Below are positions 54,238 through 64,000 of a DNA stretch of 64,000 bases, one piece after another (the stretch's first letter is position 1; the number at the start of each line of letters is the position of its first letter). Source of the stretch: Macrocystis pyrifera (Eukaryota; Sar; Phaeophyceae; Laminariales; Laminariaceae); assembly GCA_031763025.1 (NCBI GenBank), contig JASSKH010000005.1, positions 12,728,528 through 12,792,527 on the forward strand, given 5' to 3'. A program made the translations under genes and the position numbers. Under the pieces are notes generated by a model. The model was not told the origin of the DNA. It did no database searches and saw only the letters and a list, made by a program, of their open reading frames with translations.

Positions 54238-54342
54238 TTGCGGGGGACAATAGTAAACAGGACCTACGGTGCACACAAAAACCTATATATTTCCCTATTT
54301 TTACCAACAATATTTGGTCCTATTTACTATGGTCCCCCGAAA
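54238..54342 (-). mobile_element. Family C MITE, copy 11
   Basis: TTGCGGGGGACAATAGTAAA, reversed core, right end CCCCCGAAA. Confidence 0.85.
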
Positions 54343-54877
54343 TTTTATTAGCTCACAAATTCAAAAGGATCCGCCCTCACAACGGCGGTGGCGCAGTCCT
54401 AAAGGACTAAAAGAAGGACTACTATTAATAGTAAAGGGGTTCAAGCAAAATATATACCAGGTACTATTAATACTGCTGTACGATACGATTTGTTTTTTTT
54501 TTTTCGCCGTACGAATCTGTTTTTTTGTTGTTGTTGTTGTTGTTGTTGTTTTTTTTTTTCACAGAAGAATATAAAAGGTGATACGTACGTACGATACCAG
54601 CAAAAACAAGTGTTCTTTCCTGTTTATACGTCGTGCATATGTACGATACAATGTACTTCCAACAGTTTTTGGAGCCTGCCTGTCCCGTGACCAGGGACTA
54701 GATGCTGTGTTGTGGCCATGAGTTAGTTCATGTGAGAGCAACACAACAACAACAAAAACAACTTATGCCCCGATACCAACCACACTTTTTGCGTCTCCTA
54801 CCCCGGCAGGCCCAGTTGCATTCCTTCTTGAATGCCAGGGAAAATTGCCGGCAGCAGGTCAAGGAACGATTACATAT

Positions 54878-54985
54878 TTACGGGGGACCATAGTTGACAG
54901 GACCAAATATTGTCAGTCAAAATACGGAAACATATTGATTTTTGTTTGTGCCATACGTCCTATTTACTATGATGGTCCCCCGTAA
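54878..54985 (+). mobile_element. Family C MITE, copy 12
   Basis: TTACGGGGGACCATAGTTGA, forward core, right end with a small insertion (CTATGATGGTCCCCCGTAA). Confidence 0.85.
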
Positions 54986-55145
54986 TAGCTTTTTCCGGCA
55001 AAGCAAGGCGTAGTCGTTACTGCTGTTGTTCTCACATTAACTCTCAAATCATGCAACGAGTCTGTGGTCACACATCATATCAACGCCTTCCGCCGGGCGG
55101 TCCGGTCCGCCCCCACCGCGCAGCCATGGGTGCATGCGTGCTTGC

Positions 55146-55183
55146 CTGCCTTTCAGATTTCCAAAAATAATAATTCCTTCAAC
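55146..55183 (-). CDS. Weak candidate upstream exon of the bactofilin-like gene
   Basis: After acceptor TTTCTTTGGATTTGCAG lie 12 codons VEGIIIFGNLKG and two bases, ending at a GC-type donor AG|GCAAGC. The peptide fits a bactofilin strand pair, but its phase does not join 52367 directly, so a further exon would be needed. Confidence 0.2.
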
Positions 55184-55748
55184 CTGCAAATCCAAAGAAA
55201 GCTGCGTCCGCTGGCGTCTTTGCTTTCTGACCATCCACAGATCCATCCATCTACCATCCACCCGACCATTCAACGCAAATCACCCCAGAGCCAGGAGCTA
55301 GGAGTGGATGCCTGGCGTCCGAACGTCCACCTATTGCTATTATTAATACTAAATATTAATCGTAAGATTTATAACTAATTACTGGTACAAACGAAGGCAT
55401 TAGATATACGCGCAAGAGTATCACCAGGTACCTGGTACCTGGTAGACGATATGACATGAACGAATGATCGCCTTCTAGGACTTCCGGTTTGCTGCGCTCC
55501 TCGTTTCTCCACCCTCTCTTCTCTCTACCTCCCGCCCCCCTCCCCTCCACACTAAATAAAACACTGTTACACTGTTACTATTATTACTGTAGCTGCTGTG
55601 CTGCAGCAGTGCTGTGTCCCTCTGTCCTCCCCGTCCATCCCAACTCGGACACAGCAGCAGCACACAGAAAACAGAACACATGCACATGAATGTGGCCGAC
55701 GTAAGAAGTATGAAATACCTGTACGTAGCGTAGAGCAAAGCACTTTCT

Positions 55749-55870
55749 TACAGCTTTGTGACAAAAGGGCTCGTATCTCTCGATTCATACGATTTGAAGA
55801 ATCCGCACGAACACTGGTTGTGCTGGATGACGACGGGTAGAACAGAACGGTTTAATGTGAAGAAAACACG
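55749..55870 (-). mobile_element. Dispersed repeat family D, copy 3
   Basis: Reverse-oriented copy: GCACGAACACTGGTTGTGCT, GGATGACGACGGGTAGAACA and GAACGGTTTAATGTGAAG. Confidence 0.7.
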
Positions 55871-56034
55871 CAGAGATAGATTCATTCATTTGAGCGTGGA
55901 TAACTCTCCCCGCTGCCCACTCTAGCAGGTAGCTGGTGGCAGGCGGCTGGTATATAGCAGGTCGAGCGCACCGCCGGACAGTGACGGGACTATGTCGTGT
56001 TGATACATTTTTAATACACTCGTAGCAATATCTT

Positions 56035-56139
56035 TTACGGGGGTCCATAGTTAACAGGACCAATGGTATACATAAAAACCTATATATTGACGTATTTTTA
56101 ATAACAATATTTGGTCCTATTTACTATGGTCCCCCGTAA
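56035..56139 (-). mobile_element. Family C MITE, copy 13
   Basis: Left repeat is the GTCCATAGTTAACAGG form and right repeat the TATTTACTATGGTCCC form, so the two ends belong to different subtypes. Reversed core. Confidence 0.88.
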
Positions 56140-56621
56140 TAGTATTATTAATAATAGTACGCGACAACTCATGTATCGGTATCGTACAGGATTGGGAGTC
56201 AAGCATTCTTCCGCTCGATTTTTGCACGAAACATGTACTAAGAAAAACACCTTTTTTCTACCGAAAACTAAAGATCACCAGGTAGTACTAATATTACAAT
56301 ATTAATATTAATAGTGTACTCGTACAAATGACTTACCACGCTGGGCATACACGGCAGAAAACAAACCCGCATCATGCCTTGGAGACAAGAGATACGGCAG
56401 AAGTACCCGCAGACCCTGGCCCAAAATACGACTTTCTCGAGTGTTGTCGCGTACCTATTAAATAGGACGTATTACATACCTGGTAGGTATTCTGCTATGA
56501 TATTAATAATAGAATACTCTTGATATTAATAGCAAATACGGTCAGATCCTCGGTTTCGGGGCGCAGCTACATTTGCGTATTTTTCGGCCGATTTTCCTTA
56601 TATAATACAACCCTCTTGGGG

Positions 56622-56823
56622 CAAACTGCTGTCCCGTTTTGAGGACAAACCACTCAAATTCTAGGTATTCACGGGGGTCCATAGTAAATAGGACCTACGG
56701 TATACACAAAAACCTACACATATTTTATATTTTTACTATTAATAACAATATTTGGTCCTATTTACTTACTCCCTACGGTCCCCCGAAATAGTCTGTCCCA
56801 AAAACAGGATTGCAGTGCTGAAA
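56622..56823. mobile_element. Family E element split by a family C insertion
   Basis: The left part (CTGCTGTCCCGTTTTGAGGA, CAAACCACTCAAATTCTAGG) and right part (GTCTGTCCCAAAAACAGGAT) together equal an intact family E element in reverse orientation; family C copy 14 lies between them, with TA on each side where intact E has a single TA. Confidence 0.85.
56668..56788 (-). mobile_element. Family C MITE, copy 14 (nested in family E)
   Basis: TTCACGGGGGTCCATAGTAA left end, reversed core, right end CCCCCGAAA with a small duplication (TTACTTACTCCC). Flanking TA at 56666-56667 and 56789-56790 is the target duplication. Confidence 0.88.
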
Positions 56824-57943
56824 GGGTAAATAAAGGCTTTATCATTTTATGATAGGCGGGATGAAAGGCCACCCGTCGGTCCGAGGTGGACGTGTCAAAC
56901 GACGGAGAGACAGACGGATCGATCGATCGATGGATGGATGGATGCATGATCCATCCCGAAGGCACCCATCTCACAGCAGCGCAATGGCACCGATGGCTGT
57001 GCTCGCCTTGCCGCTGCTCGGCTGCCCTGTGGCCTTTTATTCCTTCTTTACCTCTGCAAAAAGGTGCTCGTGACGTCCATATCTATCTCTGTACGGGCAC
57101 GTATCGTTGCATCATACGTCTTGATCATTACGCCGCGCGGACTTTCCAACTGCTATTAATCTATGAATAGTTACCTGGTAATATATGCAGAGCGATTCAC
57201 ACCAGGTAGTAATATTAATAGACTTCAGTTGATAAACAGGTAAAATCGCCGGGAAAAAACGAAAACCAACAGAAAAAAGCCATACCAAACAGGTACATAC
57301 CATACTTCGTACACGTACATTATTTTTTTCAAAAATGCCATCCCATCTGGTACCCTTCGCCGTTCGTTTCTCTCTCCTTCCTATCAATATTAATAGTAGC
57401 AACACAATTTCGGGGTCACGCAGCAACCAGGCTCTTCTCCCACCTCATCGCTTATTGATAGCGTTCTTGCCTTGGCAGGCATTTTTATCGGGAGAAAAAA
57501 CGTGTTCTCGGGAGAAAACGTATCATAGCAGCCCTTTCTTCCCTCGTCGACTCGCGTAGACTCGCGCCTATGATACCAACGCGCTCTCAGCAGTTGATTC
57601 TGTTTGTTGTTGAAAACATCTCACTACTGATACCATCATGGTCGGATTGGAACTCACGTACGTATCAATTCTTGGTATTGTAGCATTCGAGGGCAACCAC
57701 TACTATCAATAACATTAACAGAGCATCGGGACTACTAATATTAATGGTTCACCGGTATGGATGCTGCACGATAGAGATAAGAGACGAGTGTTGCGGATAC
57801 GATAGATACGAACGGACGATCGAGCAACGAAACGAACGCACAGGAAACGCCCAACAGGCGTACCAGGTATTATCTATGAATAGGCGAATTGGTATTTTTT
57901 TTGTCGTTTGTTGTCGTTACGTCCTTGGTTGGTGTTTGTAATA

Positions 57944-58048
57944 TTACGGGGGGCCATAGTAAACAGGACCTACGGTACACACAAAAACCTAAATATTTAC
58001 CTATTTTTACTAACAATATTTCGTCCTATTTAATATGGTCCCCCGTAA
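57944..58048 (-). mobile_element. Family C MITE, copy 15
   Basis: TTACGGGGGGCCATAGTAAA, reversed core, CCCCCGTAA, TA flanks. Confidence 0.88.
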
Positions 58049-58465
58049 TAGTCGTTGCCGTTGCCGTTGCTGTTGAAGTCGTCAATATTTTTGTTGTCTT
58101 TTTTTATTTTTGCTTTTGTCGCGTGTGTGTTGTCGCTATGATCGTCGTTGATACGTACCTGGTACGTACGTAAAGGTACGTACGTACAAATAAATCTGCC
58201 CCTAAAAATACGAGGGCCCTTTTTCGCGATGACAAATTCAAAACAAAGCCGTCACCTACATCCAGAGACAGGGCGGTACCCGGTACCAGGTACACACGGC
58301 AGCAGCAAGCAGTACTAATTTTGAAAAATTTAATATTTAATAGTATCGTTGTCGTCATTGTAGTTGAACGAATCTACCGCAAAAATCATCCGACTCTTTT
58401 TACATACGCCCAGAAAGTTTTGTCTCCCAAAAAAGTGGGTGCAGTACGCACTACTACGGTACTCG

Positions 58466-58570
58466 TACGGGGCACCATAGTAAATAGGACCAAATATTGC
58501 TAGTAAAAAAAAGGTAAATATAGAGGTTTTTATTTATACCATAGGTCCTATTAACTATGGACCCCCGTAA
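58466..58570 (+). mobile_element. Family C MITE, copy 16
   Basis: Left end decayed (TACGGGGCACCATAGTAAAT), forward core, right end ACTATGGACCCCCGTAA. Confidence 0.85.
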
Positions 58571-58627
58571 TATTACTGCTGTGCTGCCCAACCCTAACCC
58601 CTGTATAACCCGATCTCTGTTGCTGTG

Positions 58628-58745
58628 GCGTAGTTTTGTGACCACAGAACTTGTATCCCTCAAGGATAAAGAATCGGCACGGACACTGGTTGTGCTGGAT
58701 GTTGACGGGTAGAAGGAACGGTTTAATGTGAAGGACACACACTGC
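58628..58745 (-). mobile_element. Dispersed repeat family D, copy 4
   Basis: TAGTTTTGTGACCACAGAAC, GGCACGGACACTGGTTGTGC and GGAACGGTTTAATGTGAAGG. It starts 58 bp after family C copy 16. Confidence 0.7.
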
Positions 58746-59192
58746 TGCTGCTGCTGTAGTGCATGCAGTAGGTCTGGTCTGGTAACGTTCACTGTGTTCA
58801 CCTTTTGTGGGGAGAAATGATTTCCCCACCCCCCCCCCCCCCCTCAAAAAAAAAAAAAAAGTGTTTCTTGCATATTTGAGGGAGTTGGAAAAGAAAAGAA
58901 AAAGTGACGGGACCGAAAAGAATGACCATTACAGCAGCATCAGCCACCCTGCTTTGGTGGGGGGCGCGACACTGCTGTTGGTGTCCAATGTCCAAACTTC
59001 AATGCAAGGAGGCGTTTCATGCATAGGGTTAGGGTTAGGACACGGCATGACTGTACAAGTACGCGTACTCGTGTAGACGGTTGCTAAGGGCCGGTACTAT
59101 CGAATATCGGACAACTTTTCCCCCCCGGTTTTTTCCCTCTTTTATCTCGAAAAACAAAATAAGGAAAAACAGGCAAAAAAAAAAAAAAAACG

Positions 59193-59225
<33 letters not shown>
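59193..59225. repeat. Poly-C run of 33
   Basis: Uninterrupted C preceded by A16-CG. Confidence 0.97.
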
Positions 59226-59228
<3 letters not shown>

Positions 59229-59472
59229 CGCCCTATAAATCAGGCAATTCATTCAACAGAGGGCATGAAAAAACAGGAACGATTTTGATTACTCAATCCT
59301 CTTTGTCAGGAACGTCAAGAGGGAAAGAACATTTCGTCATCAAAAGCGACGATCGCGGCAACGGCCACCGCGGTGGTTGATGGATGACACAATGGTTGGA
59401 GTCGTCCATATGGGATGGGGACAACACAGCAGCGGCAGTAGTCCTACCTGCACCGCTGGGCGGCCTGATAGG

Positions 59473-59541
59473 ACCGCAGTCCCGTCTGGGGGACAAAGTA
59501 CTTAGAATTTGACTGATTTGTCCCCGAAACCGGACTGCGGT
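59473..59541. mobile_element. Family E palindromic element, copy (intact)
   Basis: ACCGCAGTCCCGTCTGGGGG at the left and TTTGTCCCCGAAACCGGACT plus GCGGT at the right form the inverted repeat around AGTACTTAGAATTTGACTG. Confidence 0.75.
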
Positions 59542-59652
59542 TTTAAAAGGGCTGACAAAAACTGATTGTATCCTTGTTTCGGTCGCTATCCTGGGGTTCA
59601 ATTTTTTTTTTTTTTGCGTTCATCTTGCGAGTCTTGCGGGGTGGGCGGGGGA

Positions 59653-59746
59653 TGTACTCCATAGGAGAGATGCACCGATATCATGCATGGCCGTAGTCGT
59701 ATGACCATAGACCCTCGCATCCGTACAATGCCGGGACGGAGCACTA
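59653..59746 (-). mobile_element. SINE-like family A copy 5, severely truncated
   Basis: Only ~95 bp of the 3' end remain (CATGCATGGCCGTAGTCGTA, GGGACGGAGCAC). Tail of five C on the minus strand. Confidence 0.65.
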
Positions 59747-60263
59747 AATCAGGAATCAATGTCAGGCAAATAGAGAGCAAAATAGGAGAGGGGAAGAAAA
59801 CGTTCTTCGACAATGACGCCCCAAATACCGAACCACTGCTGTATCATTTTGCTCTGGTCGCTGTCTTTCAGTTCCAAAACGCTCTTCGGGGTAGAGACGC
59901 AAAAGGAGAAGAATACCTGCCAGGTACCAAGGTATTTATTTTCGGAACTGAACTCGGGGAGATGAAACGCCAAAAAAAAGAAAAGAAAAGTGGGCCCAGT
60001 AGAAAAGTAACAGGTACGAAGAGAGGACCCCAAACCGTTCGTTATGGCCCAACGGAGTCCGGATCAGTCGCACTGACTACTGCTGTCACGCCGCGCTTCT
60101 TTTCTTGTCAACAAAATATAATCTCTGGCCGAAACGAGGCGCAGATGTTCCAAGAAATGAAGCATTTTTCTTATTAATAGTACGTGCGGTGTAACAGCAA
60201 TCAAGTACCATGGTAATGTATACCAGTACGTACGCTAGATTGAACCGAACGGATGGGTGCCTA

Positions 60264-60375
60264 TTACGGGGGGCCGTAGTAAATAGGACCTACGGTACAC
60301 ACAAAAACCTGTATATTTGCCTATTTTTACCAACAATATTTGGTCCTGTTTACTACTGTATGGTCCCCCCGCAAA
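60264..60375 (-). mobile_element. Family C MITE, copy 17
   Basis: TTACGGGGGGCCGTAGTAAA, reversed core, right end TGGTCCCCCCGCAAA. Confidence 0.85.
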
Positions 60376-61053
60376 TAGGATCTTATTAGGTCGAAGCCCC
60401 AGCTGATCGAAGCCACTGAGTGGGTGTGTGTTCATGTGCGGGCGTGAATTTGGGTGTGCGGGTGCGTGTGCGTGTGCTATCATACATACATATGCGTGGC
60501 GCAAGCAGCAGCTGACGCATTTTGTGTGTGTTTCGTGTACGTATGTGGTATCGTGCATATCCTGTCGTGTGCATAGACCTCTCATTTGGTTCCTGACTTA
60601 GGGTCAGGGTAATATTTTCCGTGAGTTTAACTTGGCTCTCTCTCTCCATATATATATCTGTCTCGCAGCCTGCGCTTTGCGCGATCCGCCCGATCTCTCC
60701 TTATGGAACCAAGAACAATCCGTGCGGAGCGCGGCCGTTACGCGATAGTTCTGGGTGCCGTTAGCTTGAAAAGGAAAAAACAAAACAAAACGGCCGCGGC
60801 TGGATGACAAAAAACGACGGTTTGATGTGCAGGTAATAGATACCAGCAGCAGTCACACAGCAAGCACTTCCAGTCTAATCCAATCTGGTCGCCCTGTGTA
60901 TCTCGAAAAGCTCGGCACCTTCCAAGTATCGATTCGCAACGCAACTGCTGTCCTAGAGACTATTGAGACAACGGACGAAGGACCCCACGACTCGGCCCTT
61001 GTAAAGAAGGGACGGGGCCCAGGGTACTCATACCAAGGGGCGGTGGGTGGGGG

Positions 61054-61451
61054 TGTACTCGATGTCATGCATCGTCGGAATCCTATAACCATAGACCCTC
61101 GCATCCCTACAATGCCGGGACGGAGCACGTCGCGTTTTCACCGACCAGGCAGACATTGCTTGCCATCAAGCGCGAAGCGCCGTGGGCGACTCGCATGAAG
61201 GGTGAGTTCCATCCTACTACGAACCGCTTGTGAGGCGGACTTGCACATGGATGACAGCTTCGATGAGTTAATTTATTTTCCGGTGTGGCCATTCGCAGAG
61301 ACAGCAGGGGGGGGGCACTATGTAACTGCCTCGTGGGTGCCTTATCCTATACTCGGTAAACACTGGGTGATGCATGCGACCATTCCCCTAGTGCGGAGAA
61401 AAGGTTCTCCACCTCGCACAAATGATCTATATAACTCGATAGCCAGCTGTG
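61054..61451 (-). mobile_element. SINE-like family A copy 4, near full length
   Basis: About 400 bp matching 4129-4513 throughout. It ends on the minus strand with GAGTACACCCCC. The 5' end stops at CCAGCTGTGACC, 33 bp before the 61.5-kb poly-G run. Confidence 0.75.
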
Positions 61452-61483
61452 ACCGACCGCCAACCAAACCAGAACAAAAAAAA

Positions 61484-61548
<65 letters not shown>
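61484..61548. repeat. Poly-G run of 65
   Basis: Uninterrupted G preceded by nine A. It lies just beyond the 5' side of family A copy 4. Confidence 0.97.
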
Positions 61549-61549
<1 letters not shown>

Positions 61550-61797
61550 GCAACAGCCTCTGCCCCTTCTTGGAGGAAGTGGGTATGATATCACCAGGCC
61601 AACTATAAATAACTGTGGGGCACTCTGCCTGCCTGCTGTCAACCTTTTACGTGCTAGGCACGAATGGGAACAACTTGCTGACTCTCACAAAGTATTTTCG
61701 GGCAAGAAGCCGACACTTCGCTCACAACTCTTGTCGGTGTGCCTCGTGATTAGAACACATCCGCAGACCTACAGCCAGAGTATCGATAAATCCACTA

Positions 61798-61912
61798 CTA
61801 CGGGAGACCATAGTACACATACTGGTAGGACCAAACATTGCTAGTAAAAATAGGGAAATATATAGTTTTTTTTTAGTCTACCTTAGGTCCTATTTACTAT
61901 GGGCACCCGTAC
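61798..61912 (+). mobile_element. Family C MITE, copy 18 (decayed)
   Basis: CTACGGGAGACCATAGTACA with a small insertion ACATACTGGTAGG, forward core, right end GGGCACCCGTAC. Confidence 0.75.
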
Positions 61913-61926
61913 TAGCAGGGCAACTA

Positions 61927-62032
61927 TTACGGGGGACCTATAGTTAATAGGACCCACGGAATAGACAAACACCTATATATTTACCTATTTTTACCAACAA
62001 TATTTGGTCCTGTTAACTATGGACCCCCGTAA
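61927..62032 (-). mobile_element. Family C MITE, copy 19
   Basis: TTACGGGGGACCTATAGTTA, reversed core, CCCCCGTAA. Only 14 bp after copy 18, in opposite core orientation. Confidence 0.88.
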
Positions 62033-62291
62033 CACTGTTAATGATACTCACAGCTACCGCAGCAGCCAGTGGTACGACATTACCGTTTAACACTGGTTGG
62101 AGATGGAGACGAACAAGATATGCGCAAAGTGAGGGGTTTTCTAGTTGATTTTGATATTAATAGTTTAAAAATTTTTATTTGGTGCCTGGTATTGTTTGAT
62201 TGTTCATGTCGGTGTTCGTTGTTGACATTTTAATCTTCAAAAAATAATTATGGACTTTTATTCCTTTTTTCTCCACTAGAAAAAAACATTA

Positions 62292-62396
62292 TTACGGGGG
62301 GCCATAGTAAACAGGACCAAATATTGTTGGTAAAAATAGGGAAATGTATAGGTTTTTGTGTATACCTTAGGTCCTATTTACTATGGACCCCCGTAA
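62292..62396 (+). mobile_element. Family C MITE, copy 20
   Basis: TTACGGGGGGCCATAGTAAA, forward core, ACTATGGACCCCCGTAA, TA flanks. Confidence 0.9.
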
Positions 62397-62429
62397 TAGT
62401 ACTTTCACGACAAATACAAACTATTAATA

Positions 62430-62658
62430 GGGTGATAAGGTAACACTCCCCCCTGGGACGATTTTCAAAGCTGGGTCTCTCGACAACGTGGAGGGCGTAA
62501 ATGCCCGAGCGATGCGTCTATGCAACCGTCTCGACGAAATATTTCCAATTGACACCATTTTCGTCGTGTGTGCGTGCGCCCCCCTCAACGCATGTTCGGG
62601 AGGAAAACCGAGCCTAAAAACCGTTCTATTAATACGGGGGGGTGTTATCATATCACCC
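62430..62658. mobile_element. Terminal-inverted-repeat element related to the 37.5-kb satellite
   Basis: Left end GGGTGATAAGGTAACACTCC and right end complementary to GGGTGATATGATAACACCCC are inverted over ~24 bp. The interior is non-repetitive, includes CTCGACGAAATATTTCCAAT, and has no recognised gene. Confidence 0.65.
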
Positions 62659-63237
62659 AGTGTGATAGTGCTACACGGTATGCGAACCACCAACCACGAA
62701 GCTGATTGCGTTTGTACGCTTGTATTGTTGTATATGCACGTAGATATTTGCATGTACAACGAAAAAAAAAAAAGCGACGCAACAACATCAATGCCGGATC
62801 ACGTATAGCATAAACTGCACACGATTCGTACGATACGTACGCATCACATCACATGGTCTTCTTCTGGCCGCCATGGACGCCGTGGGCTTCCAATGATCAT
62901 GCGCGCGCCTCCCAAGGTCACAGGTCACAGGTCAGAGGTGAACACCTGCTACTGCAGCACTAAAGATGGAGATCGGTCTTTATCGGCGCGTCAAGGCCTC
63001 CGTCGGCATTAATACACTGTTAATAGATGTGGTGTGCGGGGCGGGGCGGGGCGGTCAGCCAAGGGGTCAAAGCACCGTCTCCTATTTTGGTACCACATAT
63101 GCCGGGTATTTTCGTACGTACGAAGCATCTTCATCTTTTGTTTTTGATGCCATATAGTTATATGTCGACAAAAACCTGACACTGCAGCAGCAGACACACC
63201 CGCCGTCACGGCGCTATTGTGCACTCGAGACTTGCTT

Positions 63238-63930
63238 GCGCTATCCGCCCCTCGTACATACTGACTTCCTCCCGAATGTGGTTTACTAAGCGTCTACTGA
63301 CGGTATCAACAGGTCCGTCCGCAAGCACAGCCGAAAGTCCGGGAAAATATACCGGCACCGGCACACCAGTATGCCTGGTATAGTATATAGATGGGGGGCG
63401 AAAGCCCTGTACGCTCCAAACAACGAGCTATCCGTCCCTATTAATAGCTAGCGCTGACTAGATTATGACTACTGCTATTTACGAACCGTCTACTAACGGA
63501 ATCAATAGGTCCACGAGCGCAGGCGAAAGTCGAAAACTTGTACCAGCGTCGCAGGGGGCTGAAAGCACGGTAAGCCTCCTGCAGAGAAACGCCTGCGCTA
63601 CTCGTATAATACTGACTTCTTGGTGAGCGTCTTGTGTACTGACCGTCTATTGGCGGAATCAATTAAGCTCACACGCACGGCCAAAGATCGAGAACTTGGA
63701 ACAGCGTAGATTGGGGGCCGAAAGCACGGCAAACCGCTGTAGAAAAAACGCCTATGTACGTAGCAACGGTCGGTGCCAAGGCTCGCTATCCGCCCCTCGT
63801 ACAGATATTCTTCTCACTGACCGTCTATTGACGGTACTCATCAATAGGTCCATAAACACAGCTTATAGCCGCGTACATACTGGGCGAAAACATGGGAACC
63901 CCCCGCAGAAAAACGCCTGTCCGGCAACGG
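63238..63930. repeat. ~160-200-bp tandem repeat, four units, reaching toward the window end
   Basis: Units are anchored by CCGTCTATTGACGG-type palindromes at about 63289, 63487, 63644 and 63821, followed by CAATAGGTCC, GGCGAAAG and GCAGAAAAACGCCTG blocks. Spacing is irregular (198, 157, 177). Confidence 0.8.
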
Positions 63931-64000
63931 TATGGCTGGGAGAAGAACGGGCGTGATGCACACTGCCGTATACCGATGTAGATCATAGGGTCCACCACAA

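Larger units (their letters stand above)
52368..64000. other. Right-hand region without an assembled gene
   Basis: It must contain the 5' exons of the bactofilin-like gene unless they lie beyond it, but only a weak 12-codon candidate was found. It is dominated by eleven family C elements, two intact or split E elements, D copies and A copies. A 430-bp open frame at 59750-60177 has no start codon outside a repeat and no recognised domain. Confidence 0.4.

Noticed and set aside
59750-60177. 430-bp plus-strand open frame
   Set aside because: Its only early ATG lies in SINE-like copy 5 and no domain or splice context supports it.

Overview
The window reads as nuclear DNA of a complex-gene eukaryote, most likely a stramenopile alga and plausibly a brown alga. 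The reasons are short exons separated by introns of 0.4 to 7 kb with ordinary GT-AG borders, CAG/CTG, CCA and poly-G/poly-C simple repeats in almost every intron, GC-rich exons set in repeat-rich introns, and many small transposon-derived repeats. The lineage is inferred from style, not proven; no bacterial operon, rRNA or canonical tRNA was seen.

Four protein genes can be assembled by hand, because successive exons match in reading phase and rebuild a known domain in order. (1) Minus strand, about 14.7 kb down to 2.36 kb and continuing off the left edge: an RMND1/RMD1 (DUF155) family protein in eight exons, lacking only its last membrane exon. (2) Minus strand, 22.9 to 16.6 kb, perhaps starting at 28.8 kb: a DOT1-like class I SAM methyltransferase in six exons, with a low-complexity polyQ insert and an apparent one-base frameshift. 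(3) Plus strand, 24.6 to 35.7 kb: a complete 389-residue ATP-dependent NAD(P)H-hydrate dehydratase (NAXD), four exons, which repairs hydrated NADH/NADPH. (4) Minus strand, 52.4 to 50.2 kb: the C-terminal part of a bactofilin-like protein. Several isolated terminal or internal exons lie at 36.8, 39.1, 42.4, 42.7, 44.1 and 46.4 kb and could not be joined into genes. The genes show no obvious functional link to one another.

The rest is repeats. 0-23 kb holds the introns of genes 1 and 2, with a 680-bp foldback, a 438-bp tract made only of A and C, and a cluster of 5'-truncated retroelements. These retroelements (a LINE with reverse transcriptase remnants at 17.95-19.39 kb and a shorter SINE-like family) all end in poly(C) rather than poly(A). 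25.4-27.8 kb carries two arrays of one palindromic minisatellite inside NAXD intron 1. 37.5-38.45 kb is a satellite whose unit resembles the terminal repeat of an element at 62.43-62.66 kb. From 29.9 to 62.4 kb there are nineteen of twenty copies of a ~105-bp MITE (family C). One copy is inserted in another palindromic element (family E), which gives a direct filled/empty-site proof of TA target duplication. Very long G or C runs (up to ~95 bases) mark 36.2, 47.7, 48.2 and 61.5 kb. The right end (63.24 kb onward) enters a ~180-bp tandem repeat.

All translations and boundaries were worked out by eye. Exon borders rest on GT/AG, phase agreement and family resemblance, without transcripts or database searches.
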